A DNA stretch of 64,000 bases from Drechslerella dactyloides. Taxonomy: Eukaryota; Ascomycota; Orbiliomycetes; Orbiliales; Orbiliaceae. The position numbers and the translations under genes are program-made. The notes beneath the pieces were generated by a model. The model saw only the letters and a program-made list of their open reading frames with translations, ran no database searches and was not told the DNA's origin. The DNA lies in the NCBI GenBank assembly GCA_020064725.1, contig JAGTWJ010000002.1:1860001-1924000 (forward strand), given 5' to 3'. Each line of letters starts with the position of its first letter. Positions within the stretch are counted from its first letter, which is position 1. Positions 21,475 through 32,613 of the stretch are shown here, piece after piece.

Positions 21475-24270
21475 ATGGAGAGCAGGAAGGCGAAATTAGG
21501 CATACCTATCGCACCTGGCGCATGCGTCGCCCTGGTGGAGACAGCGCTGCAGAAAGCCAGGCTGGATCAGAAAGACGATGGTCTGAACTTGGATCTCAGC
21601 AACCAGAAGATTGCCAGCATCCCGACTGAGGTTGTGGCCCTGGTTAAGGACGAAGTCGAAAGGTCAGATCCTTCGCATCTGATTTCATTCAGAGATTTCG
21701 TTCGTGTACTCAACAGGAAATATCCAGGCTTGCGTTAAGCCATAACCAATTGACCTCGTTCGACACCGAGTTTGCTTTATGCTCGCGGCTTCGGTACCTC
21801 AATGTCGGGTCCAATCTATTCAGAGAGTTTCCAGCCGTGGTATATACCCAAACCTTCCCCGTCGTGCCAAACTTGATCCGCCGAAGGGCATATGGCATAG
21901 ATCCCTCTCCTAGACTCGACATCAACTGACATGCGCAGCTCTGCGGAATGTCTTCTCTGGAAATATTAGATATTAGCCGAAACAAAATCAGAGAACTCCC
22001 TCAGGACTTCGGATACTTGATCAAATTGAAGATATTATCGATATCTAAAAATCGCATCCGCATCCTGCCTAGTTATATTGCCCAGATGGATGAACTCAAG
22101 GTGCTGAAAATCGACCATAACCCCATCTCGGGCCTACCTTCCGATCTTTATGAGCTGGACGAAGAAGGAGAAGTAGACAAGGAGGGTTGGTTGGAACGGT
22201 TGAAGAGTTTCCTAAAGCAAAGCGCGGAAGGGCGGTCCAGTGCACACGACTCTGAATATTCAAATTCCAGGTAATCAGATTCAATAATAATTCCTAAGAA
22301 ACTCACATCACTAATATATTCTCTTGATTATAAGTAGCGATGGAGAAATTGATACTGATTACTCGAATGTCGGCAAAAATGCTTCGAAGAGTGTCGGCAT
22401 AGAAAAGAGCGTCGCACAGGCTCTCAGAGAAGACCTGACAAGAGGTATCATGGATGAACTCGGTTTTGACGACCTGGGTACCGTCCCCGCTATCCCATCT
22501 AAAAATCTCCAACGAAAATTTGCTGGCTCTGCCCCTCCTACAGCTACTCAAATACCAGTTGCACCAAAATCCGGTGGCATGGTTATATCATCGGAGAGGT
22601 TACGGAGCAACAGCGAAAGCGGTGCCGTGAACCGTGCCGCCAAAAGAATGGGCTACATAGGTCAAAAGAACACACTAGGTACGGTGGACGAGGTCCGTAC
22701 TATCAAGCATCACGTACGTGGTATCTCGTATGATTCAAGCATAAATGAAGCTGCCCAGCGAGCTAGCAATGTGCCCAACGGTAGCGAGATCGCGACCTCG
22801 CTTTCAAGCAACAAGAATACTGGCGAAGACACCCACCAAGCAGACCCATACTTCCGCAAGATTCAAGAGGTCCCTAAACAGCCTTTGGGTCCGGATGCAA
22901 CCATAAATACCATCGTTGTGGAAACAGCTAGGAGCATTCTGTATTCAATCTACAAGGTCCAGCCAGCGATCGACTCGTATGTCGGATTGGTTAAAGAGCG
23001 AAACCACCTACCAACAACAGGGATTGATCGTGTTCTACCGGCTGCAAACCTCAACATCAACTCCCTCGTTCAGTCCCTGGAGGGATGCGAGGCAAAACAT
23101 AGCCCGAGCTCCCTAGATGTCCTCTTAAACACATCAAATACAACTATTCTCACGTTCAAGCATGTCCTGAGTCAACTGCAACAAGTCGTTCAAAACACCG
23201 CAAACCAAGTTGAAGGTCGCTACACCCGGACAATCCTCCTCGCCATTTTCGGCGCATTGGTAGAACTGCAACAAGCTTGGTCGAACCTTCGCAAATTTGT
23301 CTCTCCTTCGGTGAATAACCGTCCAGTGGCAGCGGTTGGTGCAATCAACAGGACAAAGTCGTCTCTTTCTTCACCATTGAATGTGGCTGGTTTGACGCCC
23401 CAAATGACACCTCGAACTCAAGAGGCTGGGTTCATGCCACCCACTCCGGGCACAGTTCTAGATAATCCGTTGGAAAATCCTGATGAGATACTTTTTGAAA
23501 AGCTTGGTTATTCGGTCACCGCTACACTCCAGCTTATAGCTCTACTGTCCGATGCTATCAAGAAGGCTGCGTCACAACAGAACCCGCACGTTCAACAAAC
23601 TACCTTGCAGAAGCTCCGCGAGCTTGATAAGATCTGTAATGGTGGTTCGGACGTCGCAAAACGCCTCAAGGCGCGCCTTGAATCTGTTAGAGAGGCTGAT
23701 TGGGTGGAAAAGCGGAGGTTTTACGAAGATATCACAAGATTCGTTACTGTAAGCACCGAAACGTCGGCTGGCTCCTGATATGTCGAACCAGGAACTAACA
23801 ACATACTCTGACAGGCGGTCATGTCTATAGGGGAGATGCTCAAAGCCGGGTCATCGGAATTTGGCTTCCCCAAGCTGGTTCTTGGAGGCTTTTCACCCGT
23901 TGCTCGACTCACTAAGGAGGTCACCGTTCTCCTACATAGCTCCAGTTTCAGAGCTTTGAACGATCCTTCCCATACTATATCACCAAACTCTGCCATCACC
24001 ACGCCGGGTAGTTCTTTCCCGGGCAACGTCCCGGTCCAATTTCAACCACTAAGCCCAGCGCCTTTTTCTGCCGTGCCGAGCACCCCACTATCAGCAGTGC
24101 TTGGTCCTGCAGCTCAAGCTACTGTCCCATTTTTAGCACCAGGTGGCCCGAACGGCTCCCAGTTTGCGCCAGGCGATCAGAGGTCAAATACCATGCAATC
24201 TAACTTGAGGACTATGACGGGAATTAGTGAGATAGGTTTTATTCCAGGAGTTTTGTCCCCGAGGCGGTAA
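21475..24270 (+). CDS. SOG2: Sog2-like leucine-rich repeat protein of the RAM/MOR pathway
   Basis: Five exons: 21475..21662, 21728..21839, 21939..22270, 22335..23748, 23815..24270, 833 aa. The N-terminal third is LRRs (LNLDLSNQKIASIPTEVV, LALSHNQLTSF, LRYLNVGSNLFREFP, LEILDISRNKIRELP, KILSISKNRIRILP). A long C-terminal half corresponds to the RAM-signalling Sog2 domain (for example TILTFKHVLSQLQQVVQNTA and SVTATLQLIALLSDAIKKAA), with Pro/Ser-rich unstructured segments between. Sog2 binds the NDR kinase module (Cbk1-Mob2, CotA in moulds) controlling polarity and separation. The first acceptor was chosen at 21727 because it gives EVERLALSHNQL; the nearer CAG breaks the frame. Confidence 0.87.
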
Positions 24271-24686
24271 TTACGGTATCATAGCCGACAACATAAATAT
24301 ATAGCTATAGTCAGATGCTCTGTAGAAATGATTACCGTGATACCCTTTAATTTTCCCTCGAATTTCCTCGATACACCTAGTACCCCTTGAAGAAAAGTTA
24401 CGATCCGTGTTCGTTGGGCGTATGCCCTTTCACCAACGCTCATGTCAAGTTATTACTTCGAATTTTAGTATTGAGTATGCGCTACAAACTGTCGTTATTG
24501 CTGCGTATGCCTAAATGTTGCAGTGTCGACGGACGAGTTTCCGAACGCGTACAATTGACTGGGTACTTCTTACTCAGTTGACTTGAATCTTGGAACAAAA
24601 TTTCACAATGTGAACTCTTCGCCAACACGAAACTCGAGTCACGTTTGCGTTCCCGGCGCGCAGCACTCTTATACAGCAACATCACC
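24271..24686. other. Spacer between SOG2 and the DHX35-like gene
   Basis: 416 bp holding the SOG2 3' UTR and the promoter of the next gene. Nothing else recognised. Confidence 0.5.
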
Positions 24687-27049
24687 ATGGCCGCGTCGAT
24701 AACAACAGGCTCAAAGATCCAGAGAGTTGTAGATGACAGCAGAGTGTCCATTTGGGCAAGCATTCTTGGAGAACAGGGAAGAAAGCTTCCAGGATACCTT
24801 GTCGACGCCGGCTGGACCCGTGCCGGAAAATCGATATGTTGCATTCACGTATGTATCTGTGTTCCAGCTCAACCACCGCTCAGGTCTGCAGGCGAGGGTT
24901 TTTGAAGCTTCAGGACAACTACCTCTACTAAACTCTCTAATTCTCACAAGGCTACCGATATAGATGCAAGAAATGCAGTAGAACAGGTACATGAATTCAT
25001 CGCGTAGATCCTCGCAGGCACTTGCTAGCACATTCATCTGAGGCCTGCTCATGGTACCAACACTTCGACGCGGGTTGATAGGGCTCTGTTGATGAATCGC
25101 TGGCCGCCCCAGACCTTGTAGGTGAGATTCATCGAGCGTAGCAGCAAGATAATCATCTCGCTTGCTCATCACGAGAGTATCCGGAGTGCTGCTAACAATC
25201 CATGGATGTCATTTTATAGCTTATTCTATCCCCTTTGAGGATACAACAACTTCACGTACCCAGGTGGTTCATATGAGCGCAGATGTCATGATCCAAGGTG
25301 CTCTGGTGGACCCCTTATTGAACCGATACGCCGTTGTAGTTGTATATGGATGTCACAGATGCACCATTCAAATGTGAGATGATGAGATTGATGCACACCG
25401 CTACATTTTTTCAGAAGCATCCTAACGTTTAGATTTGCGACAGGGATATGTGTTTGGGGCTCTTGAAGAAAATACTGAAGAAAAGAGACGATCTTCGTAT
25501 ACTGGTCTGTGGGGCAATGTCGGGCTATCTAAGTTTCTTATCTGGCTACTTTTCAGGCGCGGCGGTGGTATCGCTAGATCCAGCCACCTACCCGGTCGAC
25601 GTCCACCATGTTTCTTCGGCTGTCAGTGACTACGTTGCCACTGCTTTAGAAACGTCACTAGCCGTAGCTGAGGCTCCAGCTTCGGCCGGAAATACTCTGA
25701 TTTTCATGCCGAACAAAGAAGGACAGGAGCTACAGAAGCGACTTGCAGAAACACCTCAAGCTATTGCAGCTTCTTTGGTCATAGTCGTTGCTAATAGTCT
25801 CTCTGAATTGGCACAGCTGGAGGATTATATTGATTCCGACGAAAAAAGCAGCAGACACTTGATTATAACTTCTCTGTCACCCGAAATCGTAGCACGCCGA
25901 ATCGCGGTGGCTGTGGTGATAGACTCGGGATTCCAGGAAGTCAGATATTCCAGATACGGATTCGCAAGCATGGCCAGAACAGAGCCTATCAGTCAGGAAA
26001 CGGCAAAGCTCAGGGCACTGATTGCGGGACTGGCAAAACCCGGGAAATGCTATCGTCTGTACCCGCAAGCAACGGGGCTGGAGAATTTCGAGACACCAGC
26101 AATTCAAAGACTTCCGCTGGATCAGTCCATTCTCCAGTTAAAGTCGCTGGGCGTGGATAATATCCTGCGGTTCGACTACCCGAATCCTCCAGCCGCAGAG
26201 TCTGTTGCAGAGGCCATGGATAGGCTAGCATCCATGAACATTATCGACGACCACGCCCGATTGACAAAGCCTCTAGGCGAGCAGCTAGCGCTGCTGCCGC
26301 TGCACCCACATCACGGAATGTTACTGCTCAAATCATCCGAACAGGGTTGCTTTGAACAGGTGATATCTCTGATCGCAATGTGGCTGACAAAGGGCGAATT
26401 CTTCGACCATGAAAAAGGCCAACCATTTATAGTGCAAGAGGGCGATGCACTTACATCCATCAATATATACGAGAGCTACGTCAAGCTCAGAGAGGGCAGG
26501 CAGAGCTGGTGCCGGAAGCATGGTCTAAGTGAGCAAAGGCTATCCAAAGCGGCCAATATACGAGAGCAACTGCTTCGGATTTTGCAGCGTCGTCGTATCG
26601 CAACCTCCAGAAGTGAGCTTGCAACATCTACAACAATAAGGAAGTGTCTTGCATCTGTATACGGTGGCCATTGCGCCTTTCAACTATCCAACGGGCTATA
26701 CCGTACTGTGCACGGATCATTGGTATGCCGGGTCTTGAAGATTGTCTTTTTCTTCTTTTCATTTTTTCCACCTACAGTTCGAACGTTCAAGATACTTACT
26801 TCTTTCCCCTTCGGTTTTATTTTTAGACAGTCAAGGCGCACCCTAGTTCCGTACTCTATGTAAGTTGCCACGGCTCGTAGCGCCGCTATATACTCATGTA
26901 TGTCTTGCTGAAACGTCTTTCTCCAGAACCGAAAATGCCAGTGGGTCGTGTTCGAAGAGGCGGTTGAGAAGGATGGGCAGCTCTTTATAAAGAACATCAC
27001 GGCAGTGGAGAAAGAATGGACAGCCGTTGATGAAACGAAGGGCAAGTAA
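24687..27049 (+). CDS. DHX35-like DEAH helicase homologue with lost catalytic motifs (pseudohelicase)
   Basis: Well-supported exons: 24687..24848, 25220..25373, 25444..26722, 26827..26859, 26927..27049. Exons between 24849 and 25219 are unresolved (a short one near 24953-24988 would fit). It aligns in order with DHX35: LPGYLVDAGW, AYSIPFEDTTTSRTQVVHMS, DPLLNRYAVVVV, LGLLKKILKKRDDLRILV, VVIDSGFQEVRYSRYGFASM, KPGKCYRLY, LDQSILQLKSLGVDNILRFD, then the winged-helix, ratchet and OB regions to the end. The Walker A site is gone (GEQGRKLPGYL instead of GxTGSGKTTQ...), DEAH reads YGCH, SAT reads GAM, and the QRAGRAGR motif reads LRALIAGLAK. The C-terminal 430 codons are one open frame with conserved family residues, so it looks maintained rather than decayed. 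It probably cannot hydrolyse ATP; its role is unknown. Confidence 0.75.
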
Positions 27050-27444
27050 TTACCGAAATGAACATTATACATGATGTCCAAAGTGTGTGGTCTCGGTGTT
27101 TTTCGTTTATGTGTTTTCTCATGTATAAGGATATCCAGATGGCCACCGGGAAAGCGCCTGAACAAGGAGATGATTAAATCCCAATAATTTTCCCTCATCG
27201 GAATGGTTCGTGAGATATACATAAATTGTGTATCGAATTAGCGAGCAAATGGGAACTAAAAATTAAAATTGTGCGTAGGATAGATGCTAGAGGGCTTGAT
27301 GAATTGCGACTGTTTCCCGGGTGATATACATATATTGATCATTTCTCAGATCTAGGCACGAATGCGAAATATTGTACAATGAAAACACAATGCAAAACTG
27401 ATGAATACTTGCTATAACCCCGCTGATGCCTGCGCGAAAAAGCT
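27050..27444. other. Convergent spacer, pseudohelicase / aspartic protease
   Basis: 395 bp, AT-rich, consistent with two 3' UTRs. No gene. Confidence 0.5.
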
Positions 27445-29533
27445 TCATGACCAAGAGTGCGCGAATAAGGAGGCAGCTAACAAGGGGAACAACATACGAT
27501 AAACATTAGGAGAGCAAAGGTCCGACGAGCCATTAGCTTTACTTTCGGTGGCGGCAAGGGAGGATGTCGTGGCCGTGGTCGTAGGTTGGGGCAAGCTAGT
27601 ACTGGATTGCCTGTTTGAATCGGTTTCTCCTGCGACTTCGGTGGTTGACGTTGGACTAACGTTAGAAGCTGCTGACACAGATAAGGATGTATCGTGGGTG
27701 ATGGTTCTGGTTATGGGAGGGGGGTTTCGAGGATCCACTATTGATGAGGTAGAAGGGAGAGAAGAGGTTGGGGGAGAAGCTGTCGTACTCGTTCCAATTG
27801 GATCAGGAGGAGCCGTGGCCACCTTGCCGAATCCGATTCTGGTCCCATCCATATCAAAGACACTGTAGACGTTACGCAAAAAGACGTCCCCAATCAACCA
27901 AGCACCGTCGCGGACCACGCTCTAGTTTTGAGAACAATGTTAGTAACAATCAGGATGAATCAGCTAGTAGCCCCAACGGGGCCGGATAGACGCCATACCT
28001 TTCCTACAATCAAGCTGAGACATAGGTTCTTTGTCGCATCTACTACATCTCCGACGTAGTCTTTGGGTGTTATCCCATACTTGTCACCTCCAAATACGAG
28101 TTCAAGATTGACATTTGTATTGCACGCTGGAAAGGAGCCCGAATCATCAGCCATATGGCCACACAAGCGCGAACGGAACTCTAGGAAGTCGATATTCCAG
28201 GGTATTACTAACGGATGTAAAAGGTTTGGCCATTGCTCTGAGTGCCTGCAATAGATTGATGAATCTTTAATGCGTCATCCGGGGGAATCAGGATCAAAGC
28301 CGTCCCTACAGGGTGAAGATTAGCCAGGCGCCCTGTGCAGAGTCGATCATAAGCTAGGTAAGGTGAGCTCACCGGTGTCGATCACCGCACTGCGGCCTCC
28401 GTCAAAACCCACGTTCTTGCCGTCGATAATGACATCATCCATGGGAATAGCCCAAAGGTCGCTCGTGCGATTCAGGCTATAATATTTCAATGCTGAAGGG
28501 CCGCCATCAATTCTGGGGCCGTTGACCCCTCCAAAGACGACAGACCCATTGGGTGTATTATCGCCGGTTCGATGCAAGTAGACGCCGAAAATACGCTGAG
28601 TAATAATTTTGCGTGATACCTAGAATATATTCCGCCAAGTTAGTTATCTTGCTCCGTAGAGAGATACTCGGAGCAATGTCATAATCCACCGCAATCTCAC
28701 CAGATTGTCGAGGAAGGTTGGGACCTTCTGCACAGAGGCAGAAGGAAATCCCAATCCTAGAATACCATCTACTGGAAACCCTGTGAAGTCGTCCGACACC
28801 GTTTTTGCCAGTCCAAAGCTGATGTCATCGAGAGTCACGGACCCAAAAGTCAGAGAATCCTTCACAACTGTGCCCTCGACGTTCCCGCTAGCGTATTTGA
28901 TCGTGAATGTTTGGTTGTCCGTGAAATCGAGTTTTGAGCTATCAGCGGGGCCGTATGTTCGGTGTGCGAGGCAGCTTTTAGATGTGCATTCTGATGATGG
29001 AATCCAAGTATCGGCCTATGTTGCGTCCATTAGATTTTCACTGCAGGATAGGCCAAAGCTAGGCTATGGTTACGGCTTACTGATCCCGTATCGAGGACCA
29101 TTCGGAACGACTTCTTCGAGCTACCGAATTGGATATTGATCCAGTATGCTATGGGGGTATCCAACATGTCAGAACACACGGGAGTCTTACGGCCACACTG
29201 CTAGGGATTTGGCATAAATATTTACGGACAGATGTCATTGGGGTCCGAGGAAAGAGGGAGGATCCCCGTTGCCTTGTCCTCTCTCCGATTCAAGGGACCG
29301 GCGAGCCGGGTGTCCGGTCTGAGATCGGACGACGAGGCTTGCGCCACCCTTCTCTTAAATTTCGCATCAGCATTGCTGATTCTCAATTCATGACGCCTGA
29401 CAGCCGCAGGCGACGGCTGAATGTCATGTAGTGTGGCTGGGTCCAAATGAGAGATATCGGGTCGCCACGGAACAAAGGCGTTTATCTGGTCGACATGAAT
29501 AGCAAGCCAGAGGATCGAGCAGAGTAGACGCAT
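27445..29533 (-). CDS. Pepsin-type aspartic endopeptidase, probably GPI-anchored (CtsD/OpsB-like)
   Basis: Seven exons: complement(29230..29533, 29081..29148, 28701..29015, 28373..28619, 28213..28305, 27999..28126, 27445..27921), 543 aa. A signal peptide (MRLLCSILWLAIHVDQINA) and propeptide precede the catalytic domain. Both active sites are intact: MVLDTGSADTW and AVIDTGTALIL. GILGLGFPS, GSVVFGGV and WLIGDVFLRNVYSVFD are standard pepsin-fold landmarks. After the catalytic domain comes a long Ser/Thr/Pro linker and a hydrophobic C-terminus (MLFPLLAASLFAHSWS) as in GPI-anchored surface proteases. The first donor (GTCCGT at 29228-29229) is weak, but alone gives the conserved DISYWINIQFGS. The likely role is cell-wall or extracellular proteolysis. 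Confidence 0.87.
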
Positions 29534-30650
29534 ACCCACCGGTAGCAGGCACAGGCTCACCGTCTCCGGCGGGATTAAGCGTCAATAAGTAGAGTTGGAT
29601 CAGATGACGATGCGAAAACAGGCGAAGCGATGAGCGCTGCGACCGAGTCTTGGGGTACTGCAAACGTATGTTATCCAGAATGCGGGGTGATTATAGTATT
29701 CGACGATAGCGATGGTGGAAGTCGGGTAAACAAGCAATGGTCGAAGATATTGTGTATGCAACGGTGCATGGAATTTCGCAGTCGCCAGAGGTCGCCAGGG
29801 TCTGCATACATAAATAAACAGATGGAGACTTATATATAGCGTCGGTAGATGCCTCAGGGAAGAGATAGGAGGCTGAGGGCCGGATGAGGAAACCTAAAGC
29901 TTTTTCCATTGCTGAGCCAAGTCTGCCCTAACAGGTCAGGAAGTAGAGGAAGCAACAGATCCGCGTCGTGCCTCCTGCGCCTTCCAGGGATGCATGAAAC
30001 ACCGGCACGCGGACGCGAATAGCAGCCGTGCTGGACACGCCCATTGGCGCGGTTCGGACTGAAATTGAGCTAGCCCGCATTGCCGAGCCCAGTGCGGTAC
30101 GATCCAAGCCGGTTGCCTGTACCAGTCTGCGGGCGCCATTGCAAACTGGTAGTCTCGGGACTGATTGCAAACAAAACGTCCAGCTGTCCAGTTGGGTTTA
30201 ATATAGATTCGATTCTCTCAGGGGAAACGCCATCGTGCATGCTAGCGACTTGAGTAAGTGCTTAGGCTGTGCGCCCGGGTATGACCTATGGAAAAATGTA
30301 ACCACAGGGCCATCAAGCTACTTCAGAAGAGACGCTTGGAAGGTTTCAGTCAGCAGGTTGCCATTGTGCAGCCCTGGTTCGGAGTCGATGGAACGGATGC
30401 ATACGGGCTCGGGTCCCAACCATTCCTCCCGCGGACGATATACCATTCCCTTTTTCGAAGTAGTCTCGAGTGTGAACCAGTTTGCCGCATATGCTTTATC
30501 TGCATCGTGTGCTTGCGTGACCATGATGTGTACTTAGAGAGCTATTGCGCTTAGTTCGCTTTCTGTCATTGTCGGTATGCGTACAACTAGCGTCTCCGAG
30601 AATTCCGGTGTAGACCTCGCATCTTGGCTTGGGCCCATTGCTTCAACTCA
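29534..30650. other. Upstream region of the protease gene, no gene recognised
   Basis: The left part of a 1.8 kb intergenic block. A palindromic TATATATA at 29831-29838 lies about 300 bp upstream of the protease ATG and could serve as its TATA element. Short ORFs here have no recognisable product. Confidence 0.45.
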
Positions 30651-30686
30651 ACAAAACAAATAGTGGGCAAGTTTTATTAGGGGCGG

Positions 30687-30857
30687 CCAATCGGCGAATT
30701 CGATCTGATTGGCCCAACCGTCGCGGGCCATTCCCCGACCCCATTCCTCCCTCGTTCATGTGCACAATCGCCCGAGTTCGGAGGCCGAGAGGAATCGCTT
30801 GGAGGCTACTTGCAAGCAGACATTCAATCAATGGGTTAGCGCAGCTCGCGTATAAAA
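30687..30857 (+). promoter_or_regulatory. Promoter elements: inverted CCAAT pair and TATA box
   Basis: CCAAT at 30687-30691 and ATTGG (CCAAT on the minus strand) at 30708-30712, 17 bp apart, followed by TATAAAA at 30851-30857 in a GC-rich context and a CT-rich sequence near 30880 suitable as a start site. CCAAT boxes are bound by the HapB/C/E complex in fungi. The elements point toward the orphan gene at 31350. Confidence 0.55.
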
Positions 30858-31058
30858 CCAGCACGGGGATCCGTCTACTCTACGCTCAAGCTGGAATCCC
30901 CTCGGCCGTTCACCCGACCTTCTCCCATAAGATTGTAGCTTACTCGCTTCCCTATTCACGCAAGTTCCGACGTCTGCCTGTGTCGAGGCTTTGATCGACT
31001 GCACTGCTCCAGCTCTTCCACCTGCTTGATTTGTTGCTTCTAAGACCCTGACATTTAC

Positions 31059-31338
31059 GTAAGTCCCGAATGTCCTTCTGCACAACACTCCAAGCCGTCA
31101 AGTGTTTAGCCGAGGGGTTCGGACAGACCATTGACTCGGTATCGAGTGATAACCCAGCAGGCCCTCGACTTGGGCACCGTTTGCTCGTGCACGAGGTACT
31201 TAAGTATTTACTTATACAAGCTATAAATAAGAGTACTTGGTAACATGCTTGAGCGCTTCTAAGGCACTTTTTAAACAAGTTAGCATAACTGACATCTGAT
31301 TATACCCCGCTCGTGAAGTTAGTAATACTCATACTCAG
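31059..31338 (+). other. Candidate 5' UTR intron of the orphan gene
   Basis: Consensus GTAAGT donor at 31059 and a CTCAG acceptor ending at 31338, 12 nt before the ATG, with TAACTGAC about 45 nt upstream of the acceptor. At 280 bp it is long for this window. Inferred only from signals. Confidence 0.4.
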
Positions 31339-31349
31339 ATATCCTCCAA

Positions 31350-31985
31350 ATGGCGACTCTTCTTTCTCGGAGAACAATCACTGGTATTGCCAGACCCGCA
31401 AGAGCGCCTCAGACCCGTCAAGTGCATCAATCCAGTGTCAGGTCATACCCATCGATTCTCTCAAAGCCTCCACATTCGCCGGCGAGGAGTGCATCCTTGC
31501 CGGAAGCTGGTAGTCATGCAAGCATATACTCTTCGAGGTAATATTTGCACGCACAGATCTTTTCCTGAGCTGGAGACTTTGAGACCCATATCTATCGCTC
31601 GCGAGTGTTAGTCGATCTAGGCTGATTCATTCTCTCATGCCCACCGACAGGCCTCCAGTTCATAGGATGAAGAACTTCACGCCAATGCAACTCACTTGCA
31701 ATTTCCAGACAACCCCTCCAAAAGCCAACTCTCCCGCCCTGCTTGTCATGCCGTCGATGACAGAACCTCAAGTGGAAGAGCTGTCAAATATCGTGAGTCG
31801 GATGGCGCCTTACTGTAAACACCGTTCCATTGCGCTTTCACTGACGCTTGCTTCTGCTCCGTCATTAGCCATATATCAATTTCACGTCAACCAAGGGCTC
31901 GAGGATCTTGATTAGCACAGCTCATGGAGATACCGCCCACATCACATCTCCGTCAGGCATAGCGCATGCTGCTGATTCCGCATAA
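31350..31985 (+). CDS. Orphan small protein with mitochondrial-type N-terminus (hypothetical)
   Basis: Three exons, 31350..31537, 31651..31792, 31869..31985, join in phase to 148 aa with good signals (GTAATA/CCGACAG; GTGAGT ... CACTGACG ... CATTAG). The first 45 residues are rich in Arg, Ser and Thr and lack acids (MATLLSRRTITGIARPARAP), like a mitochondrial presequence. The rest (for example VHRMKNFTPMQLTCNF, MTEPQVEELSNIPYINFTS, ISTAHGDTAHITSPSGIAHA) matches no family I know. A CCAAT/TATA promoter and a possible 5' UTR intron lie upstream. Alternatives: a non-coding transcript or a young gene. Confidence 0.45.
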
Positions 31986-32613
31986 GCTTTGTGTAATAGG
32001 AAGTAGGTCGCAGGCTATCATGCCTTGGATACTTACGGGCTCGTTCCGACTTTTAATTTCGATGTGCTGCACAGCGCCCTTACCGGTGCCCAGCGATCCT
32101 TTTGGTATTTTAGAAGAAGAATAACAATAATAATACTATATCCATTTCGTCAGCATGACACCGTGTAACTGTGGCTTTCTTCTAAAGTTGTCCGCCGATG
32201 TTGGTGAAGTGCTTTTACGTGTAGTTCCCAGGCTCTCGAGGCTCTTGTGTTGCGCGTGTTGTCGCCGGGCGGGTGCTTGGCAGCAAACCTTCGCCCCGTT
32301 CGTTCGTCTGTCTCGTCTGCGTCCACCTCTTCTTCATTCTTCCTCCTTCATGACATCCCATCTCATGCGCGCTTTTCTCGCCTGTCGCGACCCTCCCGAA
32401 CGACGCCATTCACTGAACGACGCCTGATCGGGCAACGTGAGTCCCAATTGAATGCAGCCACTCCGTTTCCTCATTTCTGGCTCGGTGCAATCTTGTCGGC
32501 TGTATCGATCATCACCGCGACAATTTCTTGCCCCTAGGTGCTAACTGGTAGAATCTTGTAGACTGCAAAGCTTGCCAGCAAGCCAACTGATACGACCAAC
32601 CCTGTACGAAACG
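31986..32613. other. Spacer before the KH-domain gene
   Basis: 628 bp, including an AT-rich stretch near 32110-32145 and a CT-rich stretch near 32320-32400 that suits the promoter and leader of the downstream gene. No other gene. Confidence 0.45.

Noticed and set aside
30629..30994. 121-codon ORF in the large spacer
   Set aside because: Overlaps the CCAAT and TATA elements and resembles nothing; more likely promoter sequence.
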